In this document: positions 19,936 through 28,921 of the stretch, in pieces | How the letters are laid out: every line of letters begins with the position of its first letter | Position numbering within the stretch: the first letter of the stretch is position 1 | Assembly: GCA_900660155.1 (NCBI GenBank) | Contig: CABFPE010000021.1 | Location: 2,343,211-2,372,390 of the forward strand | Reading direction: 5' to 3' | From: Hofstenia miamia | Lineage: Eukaryota > Xenacoelomorpha > Acoela > Hofsteniidae | Length of the DNA: 29,180 nt | The notes under the pieces: model-generated | The model's input: the letters and a program-made list of their open reading frames with translations, nothing else | The model's database searches: none | Told to the model about the DNA's origin: nothing | Program-made: the position numbers and the translations under genes

Positions 19936-20175
19936 TTTCGCAAGGCATATCTTAGCCTGATAATATAAATAAATGGGAAAAGTTGATTTGGAAATGAAAT
20001 TTGTTTTTTTGAACTTTTTATTGTACCAATCCAAGAACTGAAAACCAATTCTTAATTATTTCTTGCTTGAACAGCATGTATATTTTTAAAAAGTCCTAGC
20101 CACTGTAAGGAACATAAACAGTTGTAATACAAATCGTGAAATCTTCTTATTTATAATTTTCTAACGAATTACAGT

Positions 20176-20690
20176 GTATTAAACTTAATCACTATTATTT
20201 ATTACATTATTTTTTCAAAAGCAATAAAATGGATAAATGCAAAATTAATTGTATGCATATATTGGTTAGTGTTGATTTTCATAATTCAATCGGTGAAGTT
20301 ATAACTATTGGTTTGGTGAACGAGGCAGGTTTGAGTATTAGAATATTTAAGAGACTGACTTGGAGTATTCATAATTCAGATGATTTGAATGGGAAAGCAG
20401 CAATCGGCGTGTGCTTGAGTTTGTACCAAATTCAAAGATATACTGTCCAGCAATTGGTTGCATTGTGGTAATTGAATATTTTTGTATTTCGCGTAAACAA
20501 AAAATTCCTGAATATTGATAGCAGGAAACGATCAGCTTATTTTGACTAGAAGAATCCTTAATCATTAATAAACCAATGAGTATATTTGCTGGGAAAATGA
20601 CTCCATTGCAGTTTAGAATTTCAATTAATGTTGTGTCAATATGTGCTATTGACACACTCCAATTACTCTTTCTCTTAATTGGGAATTCTT
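20176..20690. other. Unassigned segment with long ORFs on both strands
   Basis: On the + strand, after an acceptor-like ttttctaacgaattacag (AG 20174-20175), a frame is open to the stop ending at 20471. It includes HILVSVDFHNSIGEVITIGL and AIGVCLSLYQIQRYTVQQLV, an alternating hydrophobic pattern. On the minus strand a frame is open from about 20688 to 20347 with TLIEILNCNG, KLIVSCYQYSG and SITTMQPIAGQYIFEFGTNS, whose last part resembles the strand E-F turn of an Ig V-set domain with the F-strand Cys replaced by Phe. Neither has convincing splice sites at both ends. The left 90 bases have a diverged copy at 21738-21826, so it may instead be an unclassified repeat. Confidence 0.25.
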
Positions 20691-20699
20691 ACTTCATTT

Positions 20700-21735
20700 G
20701 ACTAATACATATTTACAACTCATTAAAACAAGGAAGTAGGGATTATCTATGACCTAAAGTACATCACAAATATGGAAATATGGAGAGGCGAGGGGCCATT
20801 GCCCCCCTCAATACAAACAAAGATCAATATTGTAACCAAATTAATAGATTTTTTTGCAATATTAATTTTGTGTTATGCCAAACAGCGATTATACAAAATT
20901 TCTATTTCACGGCCAAATTTCACTATATGTGTATGGTGAACTATTTTTATCGATTGTTCTCAAGTGCTTTGAGAACAAATATAAATTTGAGAAAATGTTC
21001 GAAAGTTTTCAAAATTTCACTAGAAGATATTTTTAATGCTAACTATAGTGTTCTTAGCTACAGAGATAAAGGCGTTTAAATATTGCTATAATGTTTGAGA
21101 TTGACGCCTTTACCCTGTCAGACTTTGCATGTTACCCATCAAATCAAATCAAAGGATTAATAATATGTTAAAGCAAATCTTAAAGAAACATAATTTAAAG
21201 ACACAATGCTTGAAGTGTGACACACAAAACAGCACACAAGCTATTTTTTAAAAAGAAAACCAATATTTCTACTGAAATATATTTATATATTTACACGCTT
21301 TTTTTGCAAAATAAATTTTGATAGAAATACAAATAATTGTCTTAAAACTATTTGGATCTAAGAAAATGCTGTATTTAGTGGGTTGGTGTCGGGGGGAGGA
21401 TAAGATGCAGATGTAAATTTTGCTAACATTATATTTGCAATTGTGATAAATTTCTATATTCAACAGCAAAATATTTTTAGCAATAAAATCACAGTAAAAT
21501 TTATCAATGAATAAACACGCTTACGACAATTTCTTGTTTATATTCAGCCTGCATAAGTCAATAACAAAACAGTAATTCGCATCCTGTCATAAAAATATAT
21601 GGCTGTAATGATATTGAAGCTCAATTCTTGAATTTTTCTATTTTCACCAACTTATATTTTATCGCTTGTAGTGAAAATAGCCTGTTATAAAGTAAGAGGT
21701 GGAATATTGATATTCCTAATTTTTTTCAGTTATTT
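20700..21735. other. No gene recognised; one GC-rich palindromic patch
   Basis: At 20781-20808 the sequence GAGGCGAGGGGCCATTGCCCCCCTC is nearly self-complementary and GC-rich. It resembles the AGAGGGGGCC block at both ends of the element at 17505-18297, so it may be a fragment of a related element. The ORF after it, 20780-21079, shows no domain. The rest is plain AT-rich sequence. Confidence 0.4.
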
Positions 21736-21737
21736 CT

Positions 21738-21826
21738 GTGTATTAGACTTTATGGCTATTGTTTATTGCCTTATCAAAAATAATAGAATGGATAAATACA
21801 ATTGCACAAGGCATTAGTTGTATGCA
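21738..21826 (+). repeat. Diverged direct copy of the 20176 segment
   Basis: Starting at TGTGTATTAGACTTTATGGC it aligns with TGTATTAAACTTAATCACTA at 20176, runs through CAAAAATAATAGAATGGATA against CAAAAGCAATAAAATGGATA, and ends at a shared TTGTATGCA. I judge the identity to be roughly three quarters over 85 bases. The first 12 codons are conserved in reading (CI[KR]L..Y.LL.Y); the second copy then has stops. Confidence 0.55.
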
Positions 21827-21979
21827 AGATTTGTTTTATGACGATTTTAAAAATTTTTCTATGAAATATCAAGGTTTAATGAAAATAGAATTTACATTAA
21901 AATGTTTACATTTCAACATTAGTTGCGCAAGAATAAAAATTTCTACTACAACTACCTTTATAAAGAAGAAAGATTGACT

Positions 21980-23866
21980 TCAGTAGAATTCTCAAATGCT
22001 ACTTACACTCTCATTATATTTTAACTGATGACGTAAATTATGAGGTGAAATTCATTTGACTTCATGTGTGGGAGTTGCAAATATCATCAAAACTGCTCTG
22101 TTTGCTAAAATAGCTATCTAATATAATAAAGCTATCTAAAGTCTGAAAGCACCACATGGGAGAAGTACCGGAGCCTTTGGCGAGGCATTTGACTTTACGT
22201 ACGGCACGTCTCAATGGGTTTGGTGGGTTCTACGTAAGCATTAGGTTTGCAGAGAATTCAATTTTTTAAAAATTCCGAATTTTTTTATGAAGCATTGTAA
22301 ATCCATTAATGGCACAACAGCAAACTTTAGTCTAAATTTTCAACACTACGTTTAAACACGCTGTTCTCCATATCTAAGGATCTTCAAATTTCATAATAGG
22401 TTTAGAGAATATTGCTCGAAAATCTGAAAAACATGGCAGTTTATTGTATATTATATCATACACCATTTAGAAAGCGCCTTAGTCAATCATTTTTGTTTTA
22501 AAAAAAATAAAAATTTACCAAAAAAACATTTAACTTGCAAGCAGATATGGGTTTTTGTTTCAGTAGGCTCTGCTCAATTGGCAGAGTCTGTGAATTTTAG
22601 GTCTATAGATAATTGTGATTTTTCCCTTGTTCAAGAAAACCTATCATTTGTCCAACAATGATTACACTTGCTCTATATGCATTCCTTACAAACATAATAA
22701 AATCCTGATTATTAATGGCAATTTATTGTGAGCTAAAAATCTTTTAACCATTCACAAGGCAATGAGTTTATTTGTTTCGAAGCTGATCCACCTTCAACAA
22801 TCCGTTCTCTTAATTAAATATCTTCTTTTCATTGACTTCTATTAAGGGTACTTCAAATCAGCAATTCACTAAAACAAGCCTTATGGACTATTTATAATTT
22901 GTATTACATCACACATTTTGCTCTCTGTCAATAAGATTTTGGCACCTATAATCAATACATATACATAGACAATGCTGAGATAAGGTGAAAGTTGGGCCAA
23001 AGCCAAATTAGTATTCTCTATAGGTTACTAGAATTACTGGCTAATAAGCTAAATCATAATGTACAGAAACAACAGAATTTATGGGTTGGTAAGGAAATTT
23101 AAATATTTGCAATATTGTGTTACTAAGTTCCTGTAAAATCCCAACTGTGCGTCTACGTCAAATCTAGAAGCAATAAGGTTCATAAAATCCAATTAAAAGC
23201 AGCTCAATGTTCGGGTTGCCACTCGATTTACCTGCAAAAAATATTGAGAATTAATTGAAACTTTTTGTTTCAATACCTGAAAAAAATATATGTCACTGAA
23301 GTGCACTGCAAAATATTATTGGTAAAGAGCATTTTTTATTTGAATAAATATAATATTTCAGCAACTGATATTCGATTAAGCATTAACTTTACTTTATAAC
23401 AAAAACAAATAAAGTTCTACAACTAATTGCTTATCAGAAAATCAACAAGATTTTAACGAATAAAAATGTTTTCTCAAATAGTTAGAATTAACGTTGAATT
23501 AATTGAATAAAGAACCAATATTTAATCATATTGTAGCTTTTACTTGAATGTCTTTTTCTTGATGATAAAATAGATTTATTTTAAATTCGACTATCCAAAG
23601 TTATTAAAAATCCAAAGTAGAAAGAGGAGGTTTTCCAAATAATCAATAAAAGCAGATTTTTGGTGTTTACTCAATCAAATTTCCTGACATTCACCTTGGA
23701 ATGTTCTAATATTGTATTACCAAAGTCAATTCAAACAATGAGCTATAATCATGATATTATATATAATCGCAATAACATACCGCAAGGAATTTACTAAATT
23801 TTGTAGATGAAATACATTTCCTTCAAAACTTTGCCATAAATTAAGATCGTCGTGTTAAAATTGTTA
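21980..23866. other. Long stretch with no gene recognised
   Basis: Mostly AT-rich. A GC-richer patch at 22155-22245 contains a short frame (MGEVPEPLARHLTLRTARLN) ending at a possible donor TAC|GTAAGC. CCATTAATGG occurs at 22303-22312 and TTGCTCGAAAA near 22413, words shared with the repeat cluster at 28693-28921. GGCTCTGC and GCAGAGTC near 22565-22590 form a small hairpin. None is enough to call a feature. Confidence 0.4.
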
Positions 23867-23868
23867 GC

Positions 23869-25110
23869 ACCTGAAATATAGTTGGCTGCAAAAAAAATGA
23901 GACTAGAAAAAAGGCATATTACTTTTGAACTACTGAATGTAACAACTCAAGAAATGTAAGATTTTAAAGATACATTAAAGGACTATAAGTAAAAAGCATC
24001 AAAGTCTAATTTGTTTTCCTCCTGTAGAAATAACTTCATTCAAACGAACTGAAACTGATTTCATTAAATTGGACTTCATTTCAGATGTCAAAATGTGTTG
24101 ACTTTCTTGGATTTTTTCTTTTAAATCGGATATATTTTTCGGATTTTTCTTCTCAACGTCATTTTTCAATATCTGCCACACGTTTTCGATTGGAGAAAGA
24201 TCAGCAGAACTTGGTGGCCATTGCAAAAACTGGATATTATTTTCAGAAAACCAATTTTTTGTCTTTGCTGACGTGTGCGGGGTTGCTCCGTCCTGTTGGA
24301 GTATCCATCCATCATCATATAAAGCATCAGCATAAGGCATAAATTCAGCTATAATTTGGCAATATCTTTGACTGTCGATTGTGGCTTTTCCGTCTAAAAT
24401 TTTCAAATAAAACCCACGATAGGAAAGTGCTCCCCAAACCATAATTTTTTGGTCGAACTTTGGAACCGCTTTTGTTGGTCTTGGACATTTCTTTGACGAC
24501 CACACTTGTACTTTGTTTCTGTGTAGTTGAAATACGCACTCATCAGTTATCCAAACATCTTCAAAAGTGTAGTCTTTCCAATCTTTCACGAAATTTAATC
24601 TTTTTTCTTGATGTTCTTTTGTAATCAGAAGTCGATTTTTTCTGCCAATTTTTGTAACTCCACTTTTTTTCAGTGTTCTCTGAACTGTGGTTTCATGCAC
24701 AGAGATGTCGGCTTCAGTTTGAAGTCGGTTTGCAATTTTTTTCCCAGAAATATAGGGATTTTTGAGAGCAATTGCGACTGTTTTCTGAATGAATTTTCCA
24801 ATAATTTTTCGAGGGCGTCCACTTCCTTTTCTTCTTTTGAGAGATTCTCCTTGTCGAATTTTTTTCAGCTTTCGAAAATAAGTTGATCGAGAAATTTGCG
24901 ATGTCGCAAAGGCGTTTTCAAGCTGTTCCAACGTTTCCATTCCGAAGAAATCAAGTAGAAACTTTGCAAAGCAAAACAATTTGTTTGGTAAGTGTTTTCA
25001 AATAATTACGAAGTACCAGTTTAATTAATTAACTTTTTTGTTTGACCATTTTAAAGTTCACAAAATTCTCGTTGTCTTTTATTTTTATAGTTTGTTTTGA
25101 GATTTCAGTT
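23869..25110 (-). mobile_element. Tc1/mariner element with intact transposase
   Basis: The transposase at 23999-24979 is flanked by an imperfect inverted pair: CTGAAAT at 23871-23877 and ATTTCAG at 25102-25108. Inside these lie an A-rich tract on the left (AAAAAAAATGAGAC, 23890-23903) and a matching T-rich tract on the right (GTCTTTTATTTTTATAG, about 25074-25090). The repeats are weaker than in the other Tc1 copies here, so the exact ends and the TA duplication are not certain. Confidence 0.6.
23999..24979 (-). CDS. Tc1/mariner DD34E transposase, full length and unbroken
   Basis: A continuous 326-residue frame catalyses cut-and-paste transposition in the family. An N-terminal helix-turn-helix (TSQISRSTYFRKLKKIRQG, about residues 26-44) is followed by an AT-hook-like RRKGSGRPRKI and a second helix-turn-helix with ISGKKIANRLQ and VHETTVQRTLKKSGV. 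The catalytic domain has VWITDECVFQ (first Asp), KIMVWGALSYRGF, ILQQDGATPHTS (second Asp) and WPPSSADLSPIENVWQILKN (Glu). Counting residues, 34 lie between the second Asp and the Glu, i.e. DD34E. Length is normal for the family. The start could be the first Met or the internal Met of GMETLEQLE, which begins nearer the conserved domain. No stop or frameshift is present, unlike every other complete-length transposase region here, which implies a recent arrival or selection. The opposite-strand ORFs over it are shadows. Confidence 0.95.
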   Translation of the reverse strand: MFCFAKFLLDFFGMETLEQLENAFATSQISRSTYFRKLKKIRQGESLKRRKGSGRPRKIIGKFIQKTVAIALKNPYISGKKIANRLQTEADISVHETTVQRTLKKSGVTKIGRKNRLLITKEHQEKRLNFVKDWKDYTFEDVWITDECVFQLHRNKVQVWSSKKCPRPTKAVPKFDQKIMVWGALSYRGFYLKILDGKATIDSQRYCQIIAEFMPYADALYDDGWILQQDGATPHTSAKTKNWFSENNIQFLQWPPSSADLSPIENVWQILKNDVEKKNPKNISDLKEKIQESQHILTSEMKSNLMKSVSVRLNEVISTGGKQIRL

Positions 25111-25183
25111 GATAATTTTGAATTAAAATTTTTGAACTAATTGTTTTTAACCTATATTCTTTCATCCACAGTACATATTGTAA

Positions 25184-25499
25184 TAAGGTACAGTTCCCAA
25201 ATAAGGCCATTGCCCAAATAAAGCCACCCTGTTGATATTTCTTTAAGGAACCGCAAAGGACGGTTGCAAATTATATGGATTCTCTATGGCCTTATTATGG
25301 CCGGTTGGCTTAAAAATGGTCAGTGTGGATACCTTGCGTAGAATGAAGATTAACCAAACTTATATTAAACAAAAGATGCCCCAACGGATGTCATTCGAAA
25401 GATGAGATTACTGGATTGCTAACCAATACCTATAAAGTGCATTATAATAATATAATATTGGATAACTTGAATTGTTGGCCTTATTCGGGCACTACCTTA
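25184..25499. mobile_element. Small inverted-repeat element (MITE)
   Basis: The left arm, TAAGGTACAGTTCCCAAATA then AGGCCA (25184-25209), and the right arm, read inward from 25499 as TAAGGTAGTGCCCGAATAAG then GCCA, form imperfect terminal inverted repeats of about 24-26 bases. AATAAGGCCAT also recurs internally in reverse (25286-25296). There is no coding sequence, and the 316-base length is typical of a MITE. Target duplication is unclear (ATAA on the left, TTAA on the right). Confidence 0.65.
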
Positions 25500-26205
25500 A
25501 TGTTGAATTCATTTTGTTTTGGTGTATATTTCCGCAGTTAATTTTGCAAGGAATACGGAATTGTTTTTAATAAATATTGACAACTATCTATTAAATATAT
25601 CTTTCATTGAATGCTCTATTTGTGTGCAGCTTAGATTTTACAATTCTTGCTAGACGATTAGAAATCGACATGCGTGCTTGTAAATTCTTAGTTCTTAGTA
25701 ATGTTGATTATTACAGTAAAGCATTGCTGTTGCTCTTGAGATGGCAATCGACATCACTTGTACGAATGACGTGTGGTCTGTTTTTATGGAAATTTATTCT
25801 GCCCTCGTCATGAATTAATCGGTCGCATTGTAAAATAAATTTTCCATGCGCAATATTTCACTCCAAAGCATATTTCTCCGTTGAGTAAACTTAATTAAGA
25901 GATGTGCACACAAAAAACACTATTGATGCTATGCACTATACGAATAAAAACACCTGCTGCGTTATATTCAAAATATGACGCACGCAATATTCCGTCAGAC
26001 TACAAAACCATTAAATGAGAATGTTGACCAAGTTCCTCATAAAAAGTAAGTATATGTTTCATTTAATAGAATTATTAATCCCAATAATTTTATATTTCTT
26101 CATTGTTCTGTCAAAATTTGATTTTTAAATATGAAAATTTAATGACAATCTATTGAAGGTTTTCGTTTTCGATTAATCGTGCACATACCGATAAGAAATT
26201 GGCCT
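25500..26205. other. No gene recognised
   Basis: Includes an acceptor-like tttgtgtgcag before 25630 and an open frame to 25813 with no hydrophobic span or known motif. I do not call it an exon. The remainder is AT-rich. Confidence 0.4.
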
Positions 26206-26211
26206 GGAGAC

Positions 26212-26594
26212 TAGTGCTAGATCCGGTCCAGTTGAAACCGGTTAAACCCGTCCGGTCCGGTTAATCAGGTTAAAATCCGGTTAATTAATTCAATCCTTGA
26301 TTGAAATTATATTGATTACAATTATTGCGGTGTTACAAAACAATAGAAATTTGGGAAAGATTAATATTGTTGTACTTCTAGTCCTAATCTACATTTTTGC
26401 TTTTCAATTTATAAAATTGAAATAAGGCACACATTATGTTAAACAACATCAACTTTGTGGGAAAAGGATGCAATTCCAACACGTTTAAATTCGGCTTGCT
26501 GTTGCTATATAGACTAGATTTCAATTAATTCATAAAGTTCTAAATTTCTTATTTTATCCTTTCTTATCAACAAAATTTCGCGTATAACCATATG
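26212..26594 (+). repeat. CCGGTT-rich dispersed repeat, copy 2
   Basis: It begins TAGTGCTAGATCCGGTCCAG, with CCGGTT units for about 75 bases, and aligns with 9398-10130 in the same orientation. Shared blocks include GCGGTGTTACAAAACAATAG and, after an internal deletion relative to copy 1, GGAAAAGGATGCA, TGCTGTTGCTATATA and CATAAAGTT. It ends near GCGTATAACCATATG. The two copies are about 16.8 kb apart and share both borders, which defines the family's ends. Confidence 0.75.
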
Positions 26595-26694
26595 TCTTTT
26601 CTTCATTAAATTTTAAAAGACTACGGTCATTCTCAAAAATGCTTTCTTTACAAAAATCTATATATATATTTCAGTGATGGCCTATCTTAGAGTA

Positions 26695-27477
26695 CCGTAA
26701 AACGGGGTAACTTGAAACTGTTTTTCTGTTTTTTTACTATTAGTTTGAAAATATATTAGAAGTAATTCACCCAGAGTCAAGAGACTACTCATGAACCGCA
26801 TGCTATGTAATGTCAAATGTCAGCAAAATAGACTATTCCCCATTTAAAAACATTTACAAATGAAAACGTAGGCTGAGTTCAAACAAAGCACATACTTTTT
26901 GGTAATAGTGGGTAATATGAAACACTGCGATTCTTTAATAAAATAAAGCTGGTTATGGAATGAAAAGAGCAAGGTTACCTTGAAAAATCACATTCGGCAC
27001 TCTTTACATTGAAAATGAATACTTCTTCAACTCTTGTTACATTTGCCACACATCCAATGATGGCACCTAGTTATTGTCTTGTCAGATTTATCGTCTCCAC
27101 TCAATGAATCGATTAGAGCTCAGTATCTTCCACGACTGCCAGTAGATTGGGATAGTCCGCCAGATGCGCACCTTCCTGAAGGTCAAATAACTTCTGTTTC
27201 AGTCGCCAAATCTAGGCCAGGGAGAATCTTCAGCCCTCTTTTCTTCTTTTCTTGACATCTGTTTTTCTTTAGCAAATCGACGAGACCATGGTCCAATTTG
27301 CTCACAATTTCATCTCTTGTCAAATCTGCTCCTCCGAGAAGACGTTTCAGTAGCTCGGCCCCATTCAAAGGATGGAGGCCAGTGCAGCGGAAACTGGGGA
27401 TCAAGTTGCTAGCAACATTTTTGAGCTTCATCTTGTGCCATAATTCTGACAGCATGATGGGAAAATATAATATACCT
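26695..27477 (-). mobile_element. Pogo-like element, 3' portion
   Basis: After a TA at 26693-26694 the sequence CCGTAAAACGGGGTAACTTG begins, a terminus style I associate with pogo/Tigger-type elements. A subterminal GGGTAATATGAAAC repeats part of it at about 26910-26923. The C-terminal transposase fragment at 27183-27455 points toward this end. The 5' half is missing; the sequence changes at the short perfect palindrome at 27478-27504. Confidence 0.6.
27183..27455 (-). pseudogene. Pogo/Jerky-like (DDE_1) transposase C-terminal fragment
   Basis: The 90-residue frame starts MLSELWHKMKLKNVASNLIP, then SFRCTGLHPLNGAELLKRLL, GGADLTRDEIVSKLDHGLVD and LLKKNRCQEKKKRGLKILPG. The pattern F-x-x-T/C-G-I/L-x-P-L/F-N followed by a Leu-rich helix is the region just after the DDE domain in pogo-like transposases ('AFKATGIYPLN'-type). 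The helix-turn-helix, CENP-B-like and catalytic parts are absent, and the frame ends at the palindrome border. Further on the minus strand a CGKC...CKEC pattern (about 27055-27000), interrupted by a stop, may be the remnant of a C-terminal zinc-binding segment. It is not functional as a transposase. Confidence 0.65.
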
Positions 27478-27504
27478 TCAACAGATATAGTCTATATCTG
27501 TTGA
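27478..27504. repeat. Perfect 13-base-arm palindrome
   Basis: TCAACAGATATAG, one central T, then CTATATCTGTTGA. It marks the junction between the pogo-like fragment and the BED-finger element that begins shortly after. It could be a truncation scar or a fused terminal repeat. Confidence 0.85.
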
Positions 27505-27520
27505 TTTATCGAAGACCTTT

Positions 27521-28292
27521 TTGGACAAACATATCTCTCAAAATTTAAGCAATATAACTAGATTGTAACACCAGTGAATAAAAAATTGGTCATACAGTAG
27601 CCTGAAAGGAACTAAATTATTTGTATGAAATGAAATTTGAAATAATTAACATAAAAACATAAACATTTAAGTTAATAACAAATTTTTATCAACTCTATAT
27701 ATTGTAAAAAGAAATAATCAATAAATATAAAAGCATTAAAAAAGTAAAAATCAATTATTCATTATTGATTCTACAGTTTTTTGTTCTAAAATCGTTTTTG
27801 AATAGTGACATGTGGGAATGCAAGTGCAATAAAGATAAATGACACACGACAATTTGTATCAAACTTGGATCCACTTTATGCTAATAAATTACTAAAATTT
27901 TTAAAAAGTTAGGGTCATATTACATATCCTCGCCTATTTTACATTGTGCTCTTTGTACATTTGTTTTCATACTAAAGATATTTAAAATAGAAATTTACTT
28001 GATTTAAATTTTTTTAACTAAAATTACTTGATATGATTGTAAAAAATGTTTACTTTTGCTAATTATAATACCATTACAACAAAATACCAGCTCTCAAAAA
28101 ATTGTGTGACTATCTTAGTTAGAAAGTATGTCAAAAACAAAGGCTACAACGATCTCATAAATCACCTTAAAAGTGCGCATCCAAATTATTAATCTGATTA
28201 GTTCCTTTCAGGCTACTGTATGACCAATTTTTTTATTCATTGGTGTTCAATCTAATTACATTGCTTAAATTTTGAAGGTAAATGTTTGCCCA
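27521..28292 (+). mobile_element. Long-inverted-repeat transposon derivative with BED-finger remnant
   Basis: The left arm 27521-27615 and right arm 28199-28292 are inverted repeats of about 95 bases, both reading TTGG[AG]CAAACAT inward, then CAAAATTTAAGCAAT, AATTGGTCATACAGTAGCCT and GAAAGGAACTA. Inside, near the right arm, lies a short transposase remnant. Part of the arm, CAGTAGCCTGAAAGGAACTA, is flanked by TA on each side (27593-27594, 28218-28219) and the outer part is itself palindromic about that TA. The structure may therefore be a Tc1/mariner-type insertion in the centre of an older palindrome. I see no clear target duplication outside. Confidence 0.65.
28115..28190 (+). pseudogene. 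BED zinc-finger fragment of a hAT-like transposase
   Basis: The frame from about 28119 reads VRKYVKNKGYNDLINHLKSA, then HPNY and a stop. The K/R-G-Y/F-x-x-L-x-x-H-L-x-x-x-H-P pattern is the second half of a BED zinc finger (the His pair), which forms the DNA-binding N-terminus of hAT and related transposases. The upstream Cys pair is poorly preserved (a single C in CVTILV). The catalytic domain that should follow is absent; the right inverted repeat starts within 10 bases. This marks the element as a deletion derivative of a larger autonomous transposon. Confidence 0.6.
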
Positions 28293-28299
28293 ATAAAGT

Positions 28300-28690
28300 A
28301 TGTAATTAAGGTGATTGTTTTTAAAATAATTCTCATAACTTTATAAATCAAGTAGTCGCTGTACTGCTACTCATATTGCATTCTGTGGTTTGGTTTAAAG
28401 TAATCAATATAAAATTGTGAAAATATCAGGTCTGGTAATAATGTAACTCCTTCCAGAACATCTAGAAATTTAATTGTTTGCAAAATCTGTAATTTATAAA
28501 CATTTGAAAATTTTCGTAATACAGTACCTTAGAATAAATAATTTTTCTACAAAAAATAATTTTGTTATTGTAATATTTTAATTTTATTTTTTGAAATTTA
28601 ATTTTAAAAATATTGTCAATTAAATTGCATGATGCAGATATATTTGATAAACAAAATATATTAAACAATAATGCAATGTGCAGATACCAT
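28300..28690. other. No gene recognised
   Basis: AT-rich spacer; the minus-strand ORF at 28462-28668 is a low-complexity N/K/I-rich frame without features. Confidence 0.4.
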
Positions 28691-28692
28691 AT

Positions 28693-28921
28693 ATCTTTTT
28701 AAAATTGCCATTAATTTTCCATTAATCGCCATAAATAATATTTTGTTTTTCCCCATTTCCATTAATGGATTTTTAAGAAACTCTAAATCCATTAAATTTA
28801 AATTAATTTTCGAGCAACCCTGAGGAAAAATCTATTAATGGTCATTTTAAATTATCAAAATCCATTAATGGTTTTCAATATGGGAATCAAATTTTCTTCC
28901 ATTAATTTTTGAGCAGCCCTG
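28693..28921. repeat. CCATTAATGG motif cluster with two repeat ends
   Basis: CCATTAATGG (a 10-base palindrome) occurs at 28759-28768 and 28862-28871, with near copies at 28832-28841 and elsewhere. TTTTCGAGCAACCCTG (28807-28822) and TTTTTGAGCAGCCCTG (28906-28921) are direct repeats, and each looks like the right end of an element with a CAGGG terminus, as in hAT MITEs. A tandem or nested pair of truncated elements is the likely explanation. Confidence 0.6.

Noticed and set aside
22155..22245. Short GC-rich ORF ending at a donor-like TAC|GTAAGC
   Set aside because: Only about 30 codons, no acceptor and no known motif. Noted in the region description but not called.
24085..24886. + strand ORFs inside the transposase
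   Set aside because: They are antisense shadows of the intact minus-strand DD34E transposase.
25607..25813. ORF preceded by an acceptor-like tttgtgtgcag
   Set aside because: No donor, no recognisable domain, and a length that is not exceptional; no in-phase partner exon seen.
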